A stretch of DNA of 64,000 nucleotides from Calocera cornea HHB12733 (lineage: Eukaryota; Basidiomycota; Dacrymycetes; Dacrymycetales; Dacrymycetaceae). Positions 55,994-64,000 of this stretch are shown piece by piece. The stretch is from assembly GCA_001632435.1 (NCBI GenBank), contig KV423980.1, positions 1 through 64,000 of the forward strand, read 5' to 3'. The notes beneath the pieces were generated by a model. It had not been told where the DNA came from. It worked only from the letters and a program-made list of their open reading frames with translations, and made no database searches. Both the position numbers and the translations under genes were made by a program. Every line of letters starts with the position of its first letter. Position 1 is the first letter of the stretch.

Positions 55994-56044
55994 GGGCATT
56001 GTAGGCCAACGACCCTGACCCGAGGGCATTCTAGAAGATAAGTC
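55994..56044 (-). repeat. Right terminal inverted repeat of the MULE
   Basis: Reverse complement of 54097-54147 with a two-base difference. Confidence 0.92.
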
Positions 56045-56054
56045 TAAAATGCAA
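56045..56054 (+). repeat. Right target-site duplication of the MULE
   Basis: TAAAATGCAA, identical to 54087-54096. Confidence 0.9.
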
Positions 56055-56067
56055 GGACCCTTGTCCT

Positions 56068-57362
56068 CTATCCCATTAGTAGCACTTTGCTATGACTAGG
56101 CGCTGCAGCTGCCACCGGTTTGCTTCTCTGGAATTCCTGCCGTGCGTCCCTCGCCCCGATGGGATCCTGCCGCGGCGGTGGAACTGCCGGCTCGTCCGGC
56201 TTCTCCTCCCTCTCCCTCTGCCCCTCTACCTGACCAAGTGTCTCTTTTGATAATAATGCGAGTGGTGCGTTGACCCCGCCCATTTTTGCGATCACCCGCG
56301 TGGCGGCATCGCGATGTAATGGAGGGAGGAGGTGCTTTAGGTGCGGGAGGACGCGGGTGAGGAACGCTCGGTGTGCCACCAGCCCACCATGCTGGTGCAC
56401 CAGACCGCCAATCACAGCCTCAACGGTCGCTCCACGTACTTTCAGCAAGCCGGAAGAAAGAAGGACTCGGTCGATGTCCGTCGAGTCGGGCTATGCAAGT
56501 CAGGGCCGCATGCTTGGGAACATTATGCCAAGAGGAGCTTACGATGTGAGGTATCCAGCGCATAACCCGTTCTAGCTCCCACACTCTCCCAACTTCCTTC
56601 CCGAGAACGTGCGTATCCAACATCTGCGCTGCTGCACTGGCAACAGCTTCGTTCCACGGAGCGATGTCGTACTTTGATTGCGGATTGTGCACCTCGGGAG
56701 ATTGCAAGAACATGAATGTGCTCGCACGCAGTGCTCGACGACCTGAAAAGGTGTTAACTCACTCTTTCTCTGTATGCGAGGATGATCGCGCACCAAGGAA
56801 GACGAATCGCGCGTGATGTCCCTCGATCCCTCCCAACCAGCTCATATGCGTGATTACCCTCAACGCGAGGTCTTCCGGAAATTCTAACGGAGCAAACAGA
56901 GATTGAAAGAATTCCACGACCTCTTTGCCACTGCAAGGGGCGGTGGGATGCACTCTCCGTTTGTCGAAAGGATCGTGTTTTTCCACCGGTGGACGGTCGG
57001 AGGGGTTGCGCGATCGCGCCCTGGAGGTACCAGGGTTCACCCTGAGAGAGCGAGCGACGTAGTCATTCTGGCTGAGGGTGGTGAACTTGGGAGGGGCGGG
57101 TTGGTCGTCAAAAGGAGACGGGAAGGGAGAGGCTGACGGGGACGCGGTAGCGTCTGTCGATGCTGGTCGGACCAACGAGCGTGTTCGGGGTATTCGAGGT
57201 GGGTGATGCCTGGCGGCGGGCGGAGAATCGAGCCGAACACCACTGCGTCCGGGCAACAATAGTGAGGACGAGCATGAGTAGTTACGCGCTTCAAACAATG
57301 CGCTTCAGCACACATTTCAGCTCGCTAACGCAGGCAACGCACCTGATCGTGCGAGAGCGCAT
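56068..57362 (-). CDS. Mitochondrial large-subunit ribosomal protein mL57-like (RNase III fold)
   Basis: Structural relative of RNase III in the fungal mitoribosome (yeast Mrpl15). Exons 57302-56794, 56742-56543 and 56490-56068 are firm: they give VVEFFQSLFAPLEFPEDLAL, HARFVFLGRRALRAST, a helical stretch, then VRGATVEAVIGGLVHQHGGL and AHRAFLTRVLPHL. These are RNase III blocks without the full acidic catalytic set. The first firm exon has no in-frame ATG. A 20-nt exon at 57362-57343 (ATG CGC TCT...) joined by a 40-nt intron would supply a basic mitochondrial presequence, 383 aa in total; this start is tentative. The MULE sits immediately downstream, in the 3' UTR. Confidence 0.78.
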
Positions 57363-57741
57363 CTCGGGGAAATTTGGGCCGCCCCCTGGCGCGGCCCGTT
57401 CAACGTCTGCCGGACACTCGACGACAGCCGTTGTTTGCTCATCTACGCCAACGCTCGTGACCCGGTCTAAGCAAGAGGAATCTCTGGGGTGAAGAAGCGG
57501 TGTCGCGGTCGCAGACGCTCCGGACGACGTCTACGCGCACTCTACTCTGCGCCAGGGAGGGAAGCAAGACCACTCTGCACTTTTCCTCGGAAGCTTTCCC
57601 TCTCTCGGGAACGGAGGCTTTTATTTTGAGAGCCCTCCGCGAGTGCAGGCGACACGACTGGGCGACTCATTGGGAAGTGCTCTCTTACAAACGACCATCT
57701 CTGCATAAGCATTATACCTGTGACAGCACCAAAAGACCATT
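57363..57741. other. Divergent promoter (mL57-like / eIF3g)
   Basis: About 380 bp between the two starts; no clear TATA box, as usual for housekeeping genes. Confidence 0.5.
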
Positions 57742-58968
57742 ATGGCCACCGCTACTGAGACGTGTGTATGAGCTCACTTCGAGTGGGAGGGTCGTGCTCA
57801 TGCTGCTGTAGACGTGCAAAGACTTCCTGGGCAGATGACGTCGATGAGCCCAGTACGCGCAATTGCGATGCCGTGACCATGCAGGATACTGATAAAATAC
57901 TTCATAGTCATCCAAAAGCCCAAGGTAGAAGAATCCGTGGACGAGAACGGCCTCCGAACGGTCGTCGAGTACACCGTCAACGAGGAGGGGAAGAGGGTCA
58001 AGGTGGGTGCTCCATTTATTTGCGGAAAGTACATTGCTGACACACGTCCTCAGATTACCCGCAAAATCCGCCGAGTCTTGCAGACGACCGTCGTCGACCA
58101 TGCTGTCGCTGAGCGGAAGCACTGGGCAAAGTTCGGCGCTGAGAAGGGGGCGAAACCTGGTCCGGATCGGGCCACAACCACTGTCAGCGAGCCGATTGAG
58201 CTCAAGTTGGCTGCTGGTGGTGTCAAGGTGCGTTATCTAGCATATGATGAACGAAAGTTATGCTGATTGGAAATGGTCTTGCAGCAAGCCGAGCCGGAGC
58301 CGGATGAGGCCACCGCCATGAAGGCCAAGCTGGGAGGCAAGAAGGTGCTGTGCCGTATCTGCCAGGGCGACCATTTCACTGCCAAGTGCCCGTATAAGGA
58401 CACCTTGGAGCCGCTGGGTCTGGGTGCAGCCGGTGCTGGTGAGTCTTCCAAAGCCCATGACTTGCAATCATGACTAATATACGAGAAGACACACCCATGG
58501 ACGGCATCGCAACCCCGCAAGACGAGCCCGCCCCCTCTGCTTCGGCGTCCGGCCCCGGCGGCAAGTACGTGCCCCCCTCCATGCGTGCCGGCGCAAACCG
58601 CGCGGGCGAGTCGATGTTCAAGCCCGGCGGGAACCGAGACGACATGCCCACTCTGCGGGTGACGAACTTGTCTGAGGACGCGGAGGAGGACGACCTGCGC
58701 GACCTGTTCTCGCGCTTCGGCCGCGTCGCGCGCGTGTTCATCGGCCGCGACCGTGAGACGGGTGTCGGCAAGGGCTACGCGTTCGTGTCGTTCGAGGAAC
58801 GGGACCAGGCGCAGCGTGCGCTGGAGAGGGTAAACGGTATGGGGTATGCGAACCTCATTCTGAGTGTCGCCTGGTCAGGTACGTCGACGTCGTCAATCTC
58901 CGCTGTGCTGGCAGTGATGCTGACCTATTTGGACAGTCCCCCGCGAACAGCGGCCAGGCGGGGCATAA
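57742..58968 (+). CDS. TIF35: Eukaryotic translation initiation factor 3 subunit G
   Basis: RNA-binding subunit of eIF3, needed for scanning and reinitiation. Seven exons. The N-terminus MATATETRAKTSWADDVDEP matches the family start; then IQKPKVEESVDENG, TVVEYTVNEEGKRVK, ITRKIRRVLQT, VAERKHWAKFG. A CCHC zinc knuckle (CRICQGDHFTAKC) precedes a disordered linker (GGKYVPPSMR) and a C-terminal RRM with RNP2 LRVTNLSE and RNP1 KGYAFVSF. The last exon supplies VPREQRPGGA and TAA at 58966-58968. Introns are about 50-60 nt, all GT-AG. Confidence 0.95.
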
Positions 58969-60312
58969 GCGGCGCAAAGGATTTACGTCATGTAGAGGTG
59001 TACTCTGGTCTACGCTTGGTTGTCGGTGAATTGTATGACTATGGTCTGCGCTCGCGAGCTGCGCTTCTGCTTCTGAGCTGCTACTTCCTGGGAAATACGA
59101 GGATCTGCATGTGCATACATACACATCTACCCGCCCGTCCGTCATACCTTCCCCCAGCTCGCCGCCGTCGGCGCATGATAACGGCCCAAGGGGTGACTTC
59201 ATCCGGGTCGGTGATAGACGAGACCCCTGCAACGTTATTATTAGGGATTCACTCGGCCTCTCGTCGGACTGGACGACGTGCATTCTAAAGGACAGCACTC
59301 ATTATGTAGCAGCAACAATATGATTCCACTCGTCTTATCGAAGCCTCCACTAGAAGCACCAACGGACGCCAGCACAAGGGATTCGGACGGCCCGTGCAGG
59401 TGGAAACCGAACACGCGCACGCGCCCCGGGAGTCCGTGTCTTCTCGTCGTCACCGCGAAACGGGTGTGCTGGTATGCCGATGCGCTGCTGCCGGGGGAAG
59501 GTTGGATGCCGAGCCGGCACACGCGGGCGCAGCCTGCGTGGATAGTGCCGAGCGGCGGTAGCACGGGAAACGGGGGGGCATCCTCGTCCCCTACTCGTGC
59601 CACATCAATTCATGGTTGCCCAATCGAATGCCCAATCGAACTCCGGCTCTCCCGGGTGGACGGACTCACTGAGGGACATCGCGCCCCGCCCAGCGGGCAC
59701 GATTGGACGGAGGGCGAAAGTTTGCGCGTGGGCCGCGGGCGTGAGAAGCTTGCCGGTGCTTCCTCGCGCGCTTCGGACCCTTGACGTCATAGGGTCCTCC
59801 TGCGCGTTGGGACTCACCCGCGATGGGGTCCCGGTCAGCCAATCTCTGACTCGCACCGAACACTACTGTATACTGAAGGTGCCGCGGATCGGGCCCCCGT
59901 CACGCAGTCATGATGCTGATCGTGATCGTGATATTCTGAATGCCCATTCCCATTCCCGTGCACCGAACGCAACCTTGTGCCTTGATAGGCTGGCCGGTCT
60001 GTGGCCGGTATGCGCACCAGTGGGCGGTTGCCCGCCATGCCGGACTAAAATCTTCTGCGACATCCCCGCGCATATAGGCGGGCACGTCACGCCTCCCTCG
60101 ACGCTAGTGCATCTATCGCCCTTGCCAGCAGGCGTCTCACCCAGATACGCCCATACGCTGTCTCCTCCCGACCACCACCATCTCACCAACCGACTTACTT
60201 ACACGCTCAGGTACGCCCTTCCCCTTCCCCGCGCTCTGCCCCGCACCGCTCACCCCGCGCTTTACATCCTTAGCGTCAGATACCACCTAGACCAAGAATG
60301 GGAGATAGCACA
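58969..60312. other. Intergenic upstream of the polyol dehydrogenase
   Basis: 1.3 kb, no gene recognised. Pyrimidine-rich leader-like sequence precedes the ATG at 60313. Confidence 0.45.
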
Positions 60313-61612
60313 ATGTCGTCCACCACCGCCGCTACTAAGAGCTTCACCGTCCCCTCGGACATGAAGGCGCTGTACTACTCCAAGCCCCAGGAGTTTGACG
60401 TCCGCACCGTCGCTGTGCCTCAGTGCGGCGACAACGAGGTCATGATCAAGGGTAAGTGCGCGTAGCGCATATATGCGCCTCATTGACACACGGACGCGAC
60501 CTAACATCGGGTAATAGTTGGCGCGTGCGGCGTCTGCGGTACGGACCAACATATCCACAACGGCGAGTTTATCTCCAAGTTCCCTGTGAGTGCACTGTCC
60601 CGATCGACGCGCATATATGCTGACCTCGCTCCACAGCTTATTCCCGGCCACGAGGTTGTCGGCCAGATCGTCAAGGTCGGTAAGAACGTCAAGGATCTCA
60701 AGCCCGGCATGCGCGCCGTGTCCGATGTTGGCATCACCGTGAGTGTTCCGCGGCACGCGTGTCGGACAAATGCTGAACGAATTGCGATAGTGCGGCAGCT
60801 GTTTCTACTGCCGTCGCGGCAAGGAACTCCTCTGCGAGAACTTCAGCAGCAAGGGCGTCACTACTGATGGTGGGTTTGCGGAATACGTTTGCTAGTAAGT
60901 GTTTCGTGGGTACATGCATTGCTACACGACTGACTTCTGGTTCAGCGACCAGTCCAAGGTGTACGAGATCCACAACCTGACCGATATCGAGGCTACTCTG
61001 CTCGAGCCCGCGGCTTGCGCCATCCACGGTCTCGACAAGATCCACCCGCCGGTAGGGTCGGAGGTGCTCTTGATGGGTGCCGGCCCCACGGGCTTGATCC
61101 TCTCCCAGCTGCTCAAGCAGAACGGCGCCTCCAAGGTCGTCCTCGCTGCCAACAAGGGCATGAAGATGGACATTGCGAAGCAGCTCAACGCCGCGGACGT
61201 GTACATTGAACTTGACCGCAAGGACCCCGAGGCGCAGTGGGCCCAGATCAAGAAGGACTATCCCCACGGCTTCGACATCGTCGTCGAGGCCACGGGCGTC
61301 GAGAAGCTCGCGAACGAGGCAATCCACTACGTGCGCCGCGGGGGCACGCTGATGATCTACGGCGTGTACGAGAACTCTGCGCTCGTGCACTGGCCGCCCG
61401 GTAAGATCTTCGGCGACGAGATCACCATCGTCGGCTCCTTCTCCCAGACCTACTGCTTCCCCCGCGCGGTGGCATACCTCGACAGCGGGAAGATCAACGT
61501 CAAGGGTATGGTTACAGATGTGTACACGATCGAACAGTACCAGGATGCGCTCGACAAGATGGCCTCGCGGCAGTGCCTCAAGATCGCCATCAAGCCCACG
61601 CACCTGCACTAG
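60313..61612 (+). CDS. Zinc-dependent polyol/alcohol dehydrogenase (arabinitol dehydrogenase-like)
   Basis: Medium-chain dehydrogenase that interconverts a sugar alcohol and ketose; closest in feel to fungal D-arabinitol 2-dehydrogenases, substrate not proven. Five exons (60313-60451, 60518-60585, 60637-60738, 60791-60894, 60946-61612) give 359 aa. Catalytic zinc ligands: Cys in GACGVCGTD, His-Glu in IPGHEVVG and a later Glu. The structural zinc loop [15 protein letters not shown] is complete. The Rossmann motif is [10 protein letters not shown], followed by VVLAANKG. The first two introns contain GCGCATATATGC. Confidence 0.9.
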
Positions 61613-62265
61613 CAGAGCCCGGATTCTTCTCCTCTCCTCTGGTTAGTTTGGGGTGAAAGGGGGGGGCGACTTCGTTGAACGGAGGTGGGAGGCGAGAGGA
61701 GGATGTTGAGCGGTTGATGCGCGCCCTTCGGTGTGCGCCGTACAAGACATGTGTATCGTTAGATCACCATTGCTGTTATGATGCGATTTTGTTCATGCAA
61801 TGTAGCGCTTCGGGATACCGATGCCTAAGGAGGTGGCTCCCTTGCGGATATAAAACTGCCGGGTGACGACGGCGAGGTGATTGAACCTGTTGCTGACCTG
61901 AGATTCGGCACAACACTTGATGTGCATTATGGGGTGGAGACGGAGGTTTACAGGAGTTGGACTACATATGCAGCGTGTACTAAAAGGAAGCACAATGCAG
62001 AACATCGAGCGTCTCCGGTTCATCTACCTCCTCATCAGCATCACCGCCACTGACCTAAGTGCCGGCACTCACATACTTCATGTACGAGCCTCTCCTCTTC
62101 AGACTCACGCTCTCATTCTGCGTCCCTTCCACCCACTGCCGCGTCTACGGGCGTGAAGACAGTATCACCCCGCGCCCAAAACCTTCGTTCCACGGCACCT
62201 ATGAGGTTCGCCACAGCCTCGACCTTGGTACCATCTGCGTCAGGTGTGAATGCTTGGACTTGACG
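61613..62265. other. Convergent 3' flanks
   Basis: Between the facing stop codons of the dehydrogenase and the F-box-like gene; no gene seen. Confidence 0.5.
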
Positions 62266-63852
62266 CTAGTCACAGCGAAAGGCGAGCAGAGATACCACCT
62301 CCTTCCATTCATCTGTGGGGTTGTCATCATACTGAACAGAAAGACGGATGCTGGGCCAGAGTAAACTGAGAAATTGGGCTGTTTGTCGAGGAAACATATT
62401 TGATCGTGGATCTTCAAAGGCGAGAAGCATAGTTGATAGTTGTGGGGACGGTTCCGGAGGACGTGGGATTGGGGGAGCCGGATTGAAGCGGTTGATGGAG
62501 ACTTCTGTTAGCTCAGGACAGTGCCGTCGCAGAGCTATCAAACCTTCCCATGAGACGAAGTTGTCTGGAACCTCCGGCGGAGCATGAACAAGGTGGAGCA
62601 ATACGAGCGTGCGAAGAAGAAGCCACTTTCTCGTGAGTGTCCCGAGGTCCTCATTACGAATGACTGCCCAGAATCGTTTGATGGAGAACTTCTGCAGGCT
62701 TGTGCATTTTGACAGGGGCTCCAGGTCGCGCATCCAGAGAACATCGTGGTCGTTGCCGACAGCAGCATCGCATAAATGGAGCTCGTGTAGTCCTGGATAC
62801 CTATGAGAAATGCAGCACGCCAATTTCCGACAGTATGATCTCGTTATCCCCGCGGAATTGACGTCAGATGGGCCCATTGAGGTAAGGGTGAGCTTCAGTA
62901 AGGTCGCATCAAGGCTGGATAGTGCGTTGAGCAGAACGATGGGTCGACCAGTGATCTTCAGATCTCGCAGCGATGAGAAGAGGATCGAATTTGGTGTCGC
63001 AAAGAAGGTGGACGACATTGTCGAATCGTCGTTGTTGGCCTCCTCTACGGAAAGTTGTTGAAGCTTGCTAGCTTGACTGACTTGAGTTGCCACCAGCTCC
63101 GTGAAAAGGGGAGGCGCCGTGTGAAGACTTCGCAACGAGAACTTTCGGGTAACTTCAAGAAGTATGCGCTCCAACAATGGATTGTGCTGAGTAATCCTTG
63201 TGAGAGAGAACGCTCGGATCTTCCTTGGTGTCGTGGTTATGCGTCTCTCGAGGGCTGCGATGGCTGAAGACCATGTTGGATCACCGTAAGCGTTCTCGGG
63301 CTCCCAAGCAATAATGCAGATGCTCTCCACTGTTGGTACAATGAACCGGGAGGATGTCAGAAGCTGCTCAGCAGTACCGAGTCTGTGGAGTCGGACCGAG
63401 TGGAGACGTGGGAACCAGTGACCTTCAACATCGGAAAGAAGATCTGCCGCCCTGCGCATACGTCTCGCCATCTTCGTACCCATCCCATCTGAGGGGTCGA
63501 TATTGAGCTTACGCACAAAACTGGTGTACAAGCAAAATCGTTCAATGCATGATTTGTTAGTAAACTGAATTGGACGGCAGTTAGCACCCCACTGTTGGAA
63601 AGTGATGAAGATAATCACTATACCGTCGAGATCGGCTCCGTGGTCAAACAGGATGTTCAGGAGTTTCCACAGCGAAGCAGACTTCGCCCAATGATATTCG
63701 AGTTCATGCCACAGCTGTGGCGCAGCTAGGTCGAACAACAGGCGACTGGTACATGCCATATGGTACAGTGTCGCTCTTCCCTTCAAAGAGTCAGCTGGGA
63801 CAGCTGATGTGATCAAGTGCCCAAGTTCCGGTATGGTCCAGGCCCGATGCAT
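62266..63852 (-). CDS. F-box-like protein (typical Agaricomycete type)
   Basis: Single-exon, 528 aa from ATG 63852, which gives the customary start MHRAWTIPELGHLI. The F-box-like helixes continue to YHMACTSRLLFDLAAPQLWH. The remainder is leucine-rich and helical (LHSVRLHRLG, LHELHLCDA, LQKFSIKRF) as in the large basidiomycete F-box families. It does not share the TSW-x-x-x-PF ending of the three paralogues at 20-42 kb and so belongs to another subfamily. Confidence 0.75.
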   Translation of the reverse strand: MHRAWTIPELGHLITSAVPADSLKGRATLYHMACTSRLLFDLAAPQLWHELEYHWAKSASLWKLLNILFDHGADLDGIVIIFITFQQWGANCRPIQFTNKSCIERFCLYTSFVRKLNIDPSDGMGTKMARRMRRAADLLSDVEGHWFPRLHSVRLHRLGTAEQLLTSSRFIVPTVESICIIAWEPENAYGDPTWSSAIAALERRITTTPRKIRAFSLTRITQHNPLLERILLEVTRKFSLRSLHTAPPLFTELVATQVSQASKLQQLSVEEANNDDSTMSSTFFATPNSILFSSLRDLKITGRPIVLLNALSSLDATLLKLTLTSMGPSDVNSAGITRSYCRKLACCISHRYPGLHELHLCDAAVGNDHDVLWMRDLEPLSKCTSLQKFSIKRFWAVIRNEDLGTLTRKWLLLRTLVLLHLVHAPPEVPDNFVSWEGLIALRRHCPELTEVSINRFNPAPPIPRPPEPSPQLSTMLLAFEDPRSNMFPRQTAQFLSLLWPSIRLSVQYDDNPTDEWKEVVSLLAFRCD

Positions 63853-64000
63853 TTTCGTAGACAGTGCTGATTGAAGTTTGGGATGTATGCTCGGCTGCAG
63901 GTATGGGAGATTCGTGGATACCTTTGGCGCTGAGCACGATGCTGGACGGGATGATATGGAAGCGTCAACATGGTGCGGAGGCAACGGGCAGAAGTCGCAG
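63853..64000. other. Upstream flank of the F-box-like gene
   Basis: The frame stays open above the ATG but holds no further start; probably 5' UTR. Confidence 0.4.

Larger units (their letters stand above)
54097..56044 (-). mobile_element. Mutator-like (MULE) DNA transposon, 1948 bp
   Basis: The element has 51-bp terminal inverted repeats that differ only by a CT/TC swap, a 10-bp identical target duplication and one long transposase frame on the minus strand with no introns. Identical target copies and nearly identical ends suggest recent insertion. MULE target duplications are commonly 8-11 bp, in agreement. The right end lies 13 nt downstream of the mL57 stop codon once the target copy is counted. 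Confidence 0.92.

Overview
The window reads as a gene-dense piece of nuclear DNA from a filamentous basidiomycete, most likely an Agaricomycete. The reasons are the GC-rich coding DNA, many short (about 47-60 nt) GT-AG introns with CTRAC-type branch sites, the gene families present (WOPR regulator, S28 peptidase, fungal O-methyltransferase, F-box/LRR families) and close packing on both strands. The exact order and species cannot be read from the sequence; Polyporales would be a guess. I rebuilt about 22 protein-coding genes by hand, joining exons where splice signals, phase and family motifs agree.

Layout. 1-209: edge of a Ty1/copia-like element (polypurine tract, then 3' LTR). 1.9-8.6 kb, minus strand: stearoyl-CoA desaturase (OLE1 type), a membrane METTL24-like methyltransferase, an extended SDR. 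9.5-13.9 kb, plus strand: a secreted S28 serine peptidase carrying an apparent 1-nt frameshift, then a SAM-dependent O-methyltransferase. 14.2-18.2 kb: HMG-CoA reductase. 19.9-23.8 kb: an F-box/LRR protein and a SURF4/Erv29 cargo receptor. 25.9-28.6 kb: LEU2, converging on a sphingolipid fatty acid 2-hydroxylase. 30.6-37.9 kb: a WOPR (Gti1/Pac2) regulator and a DNAJC11-type J protein. 38.3-42.0 kb: two more members of the same F-box/LRR family as at 20-21.7 kb. 43.3-53 kb: two unusual proteins built around a repeated Cys-x-Gly-Ala-Tyr-Cys motif, flanking a small fungal-family protein, the GPI de-N-acetylase PIG-L, exocyst SEC5 and an RMD1-family protein. 54.1-56.0 kb: a nearly intact Mutator-like (MULE) transposon with terminal inverted repeats and a 10-bp target duplication, inserted 13 nt after the stop codon of a mitochondrial ribosomal protein (mL57-like). 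57.7-61.6 kb: eIF3g and a zinc polyol dehydrogenase. 62.3-63.9 kb: another F-box-like protein.

There is no gene cluster in the biosynthetic sense. The functional themes are ER lipid metabolism (desaturase, 2-hydroxylase, HMG-CoA reductase, GPI anchor step, SURF4), secretion (SEC5, SURF4) and housekeeping. The desaturase and the 2-hydroxylase share an exact 12-bp element just upstream of their TATA boxes. The strongest candidate for something undescribed is the pair of CxGAYC-repeat proteins (ten motif copies in two genes about 8 kb apart).
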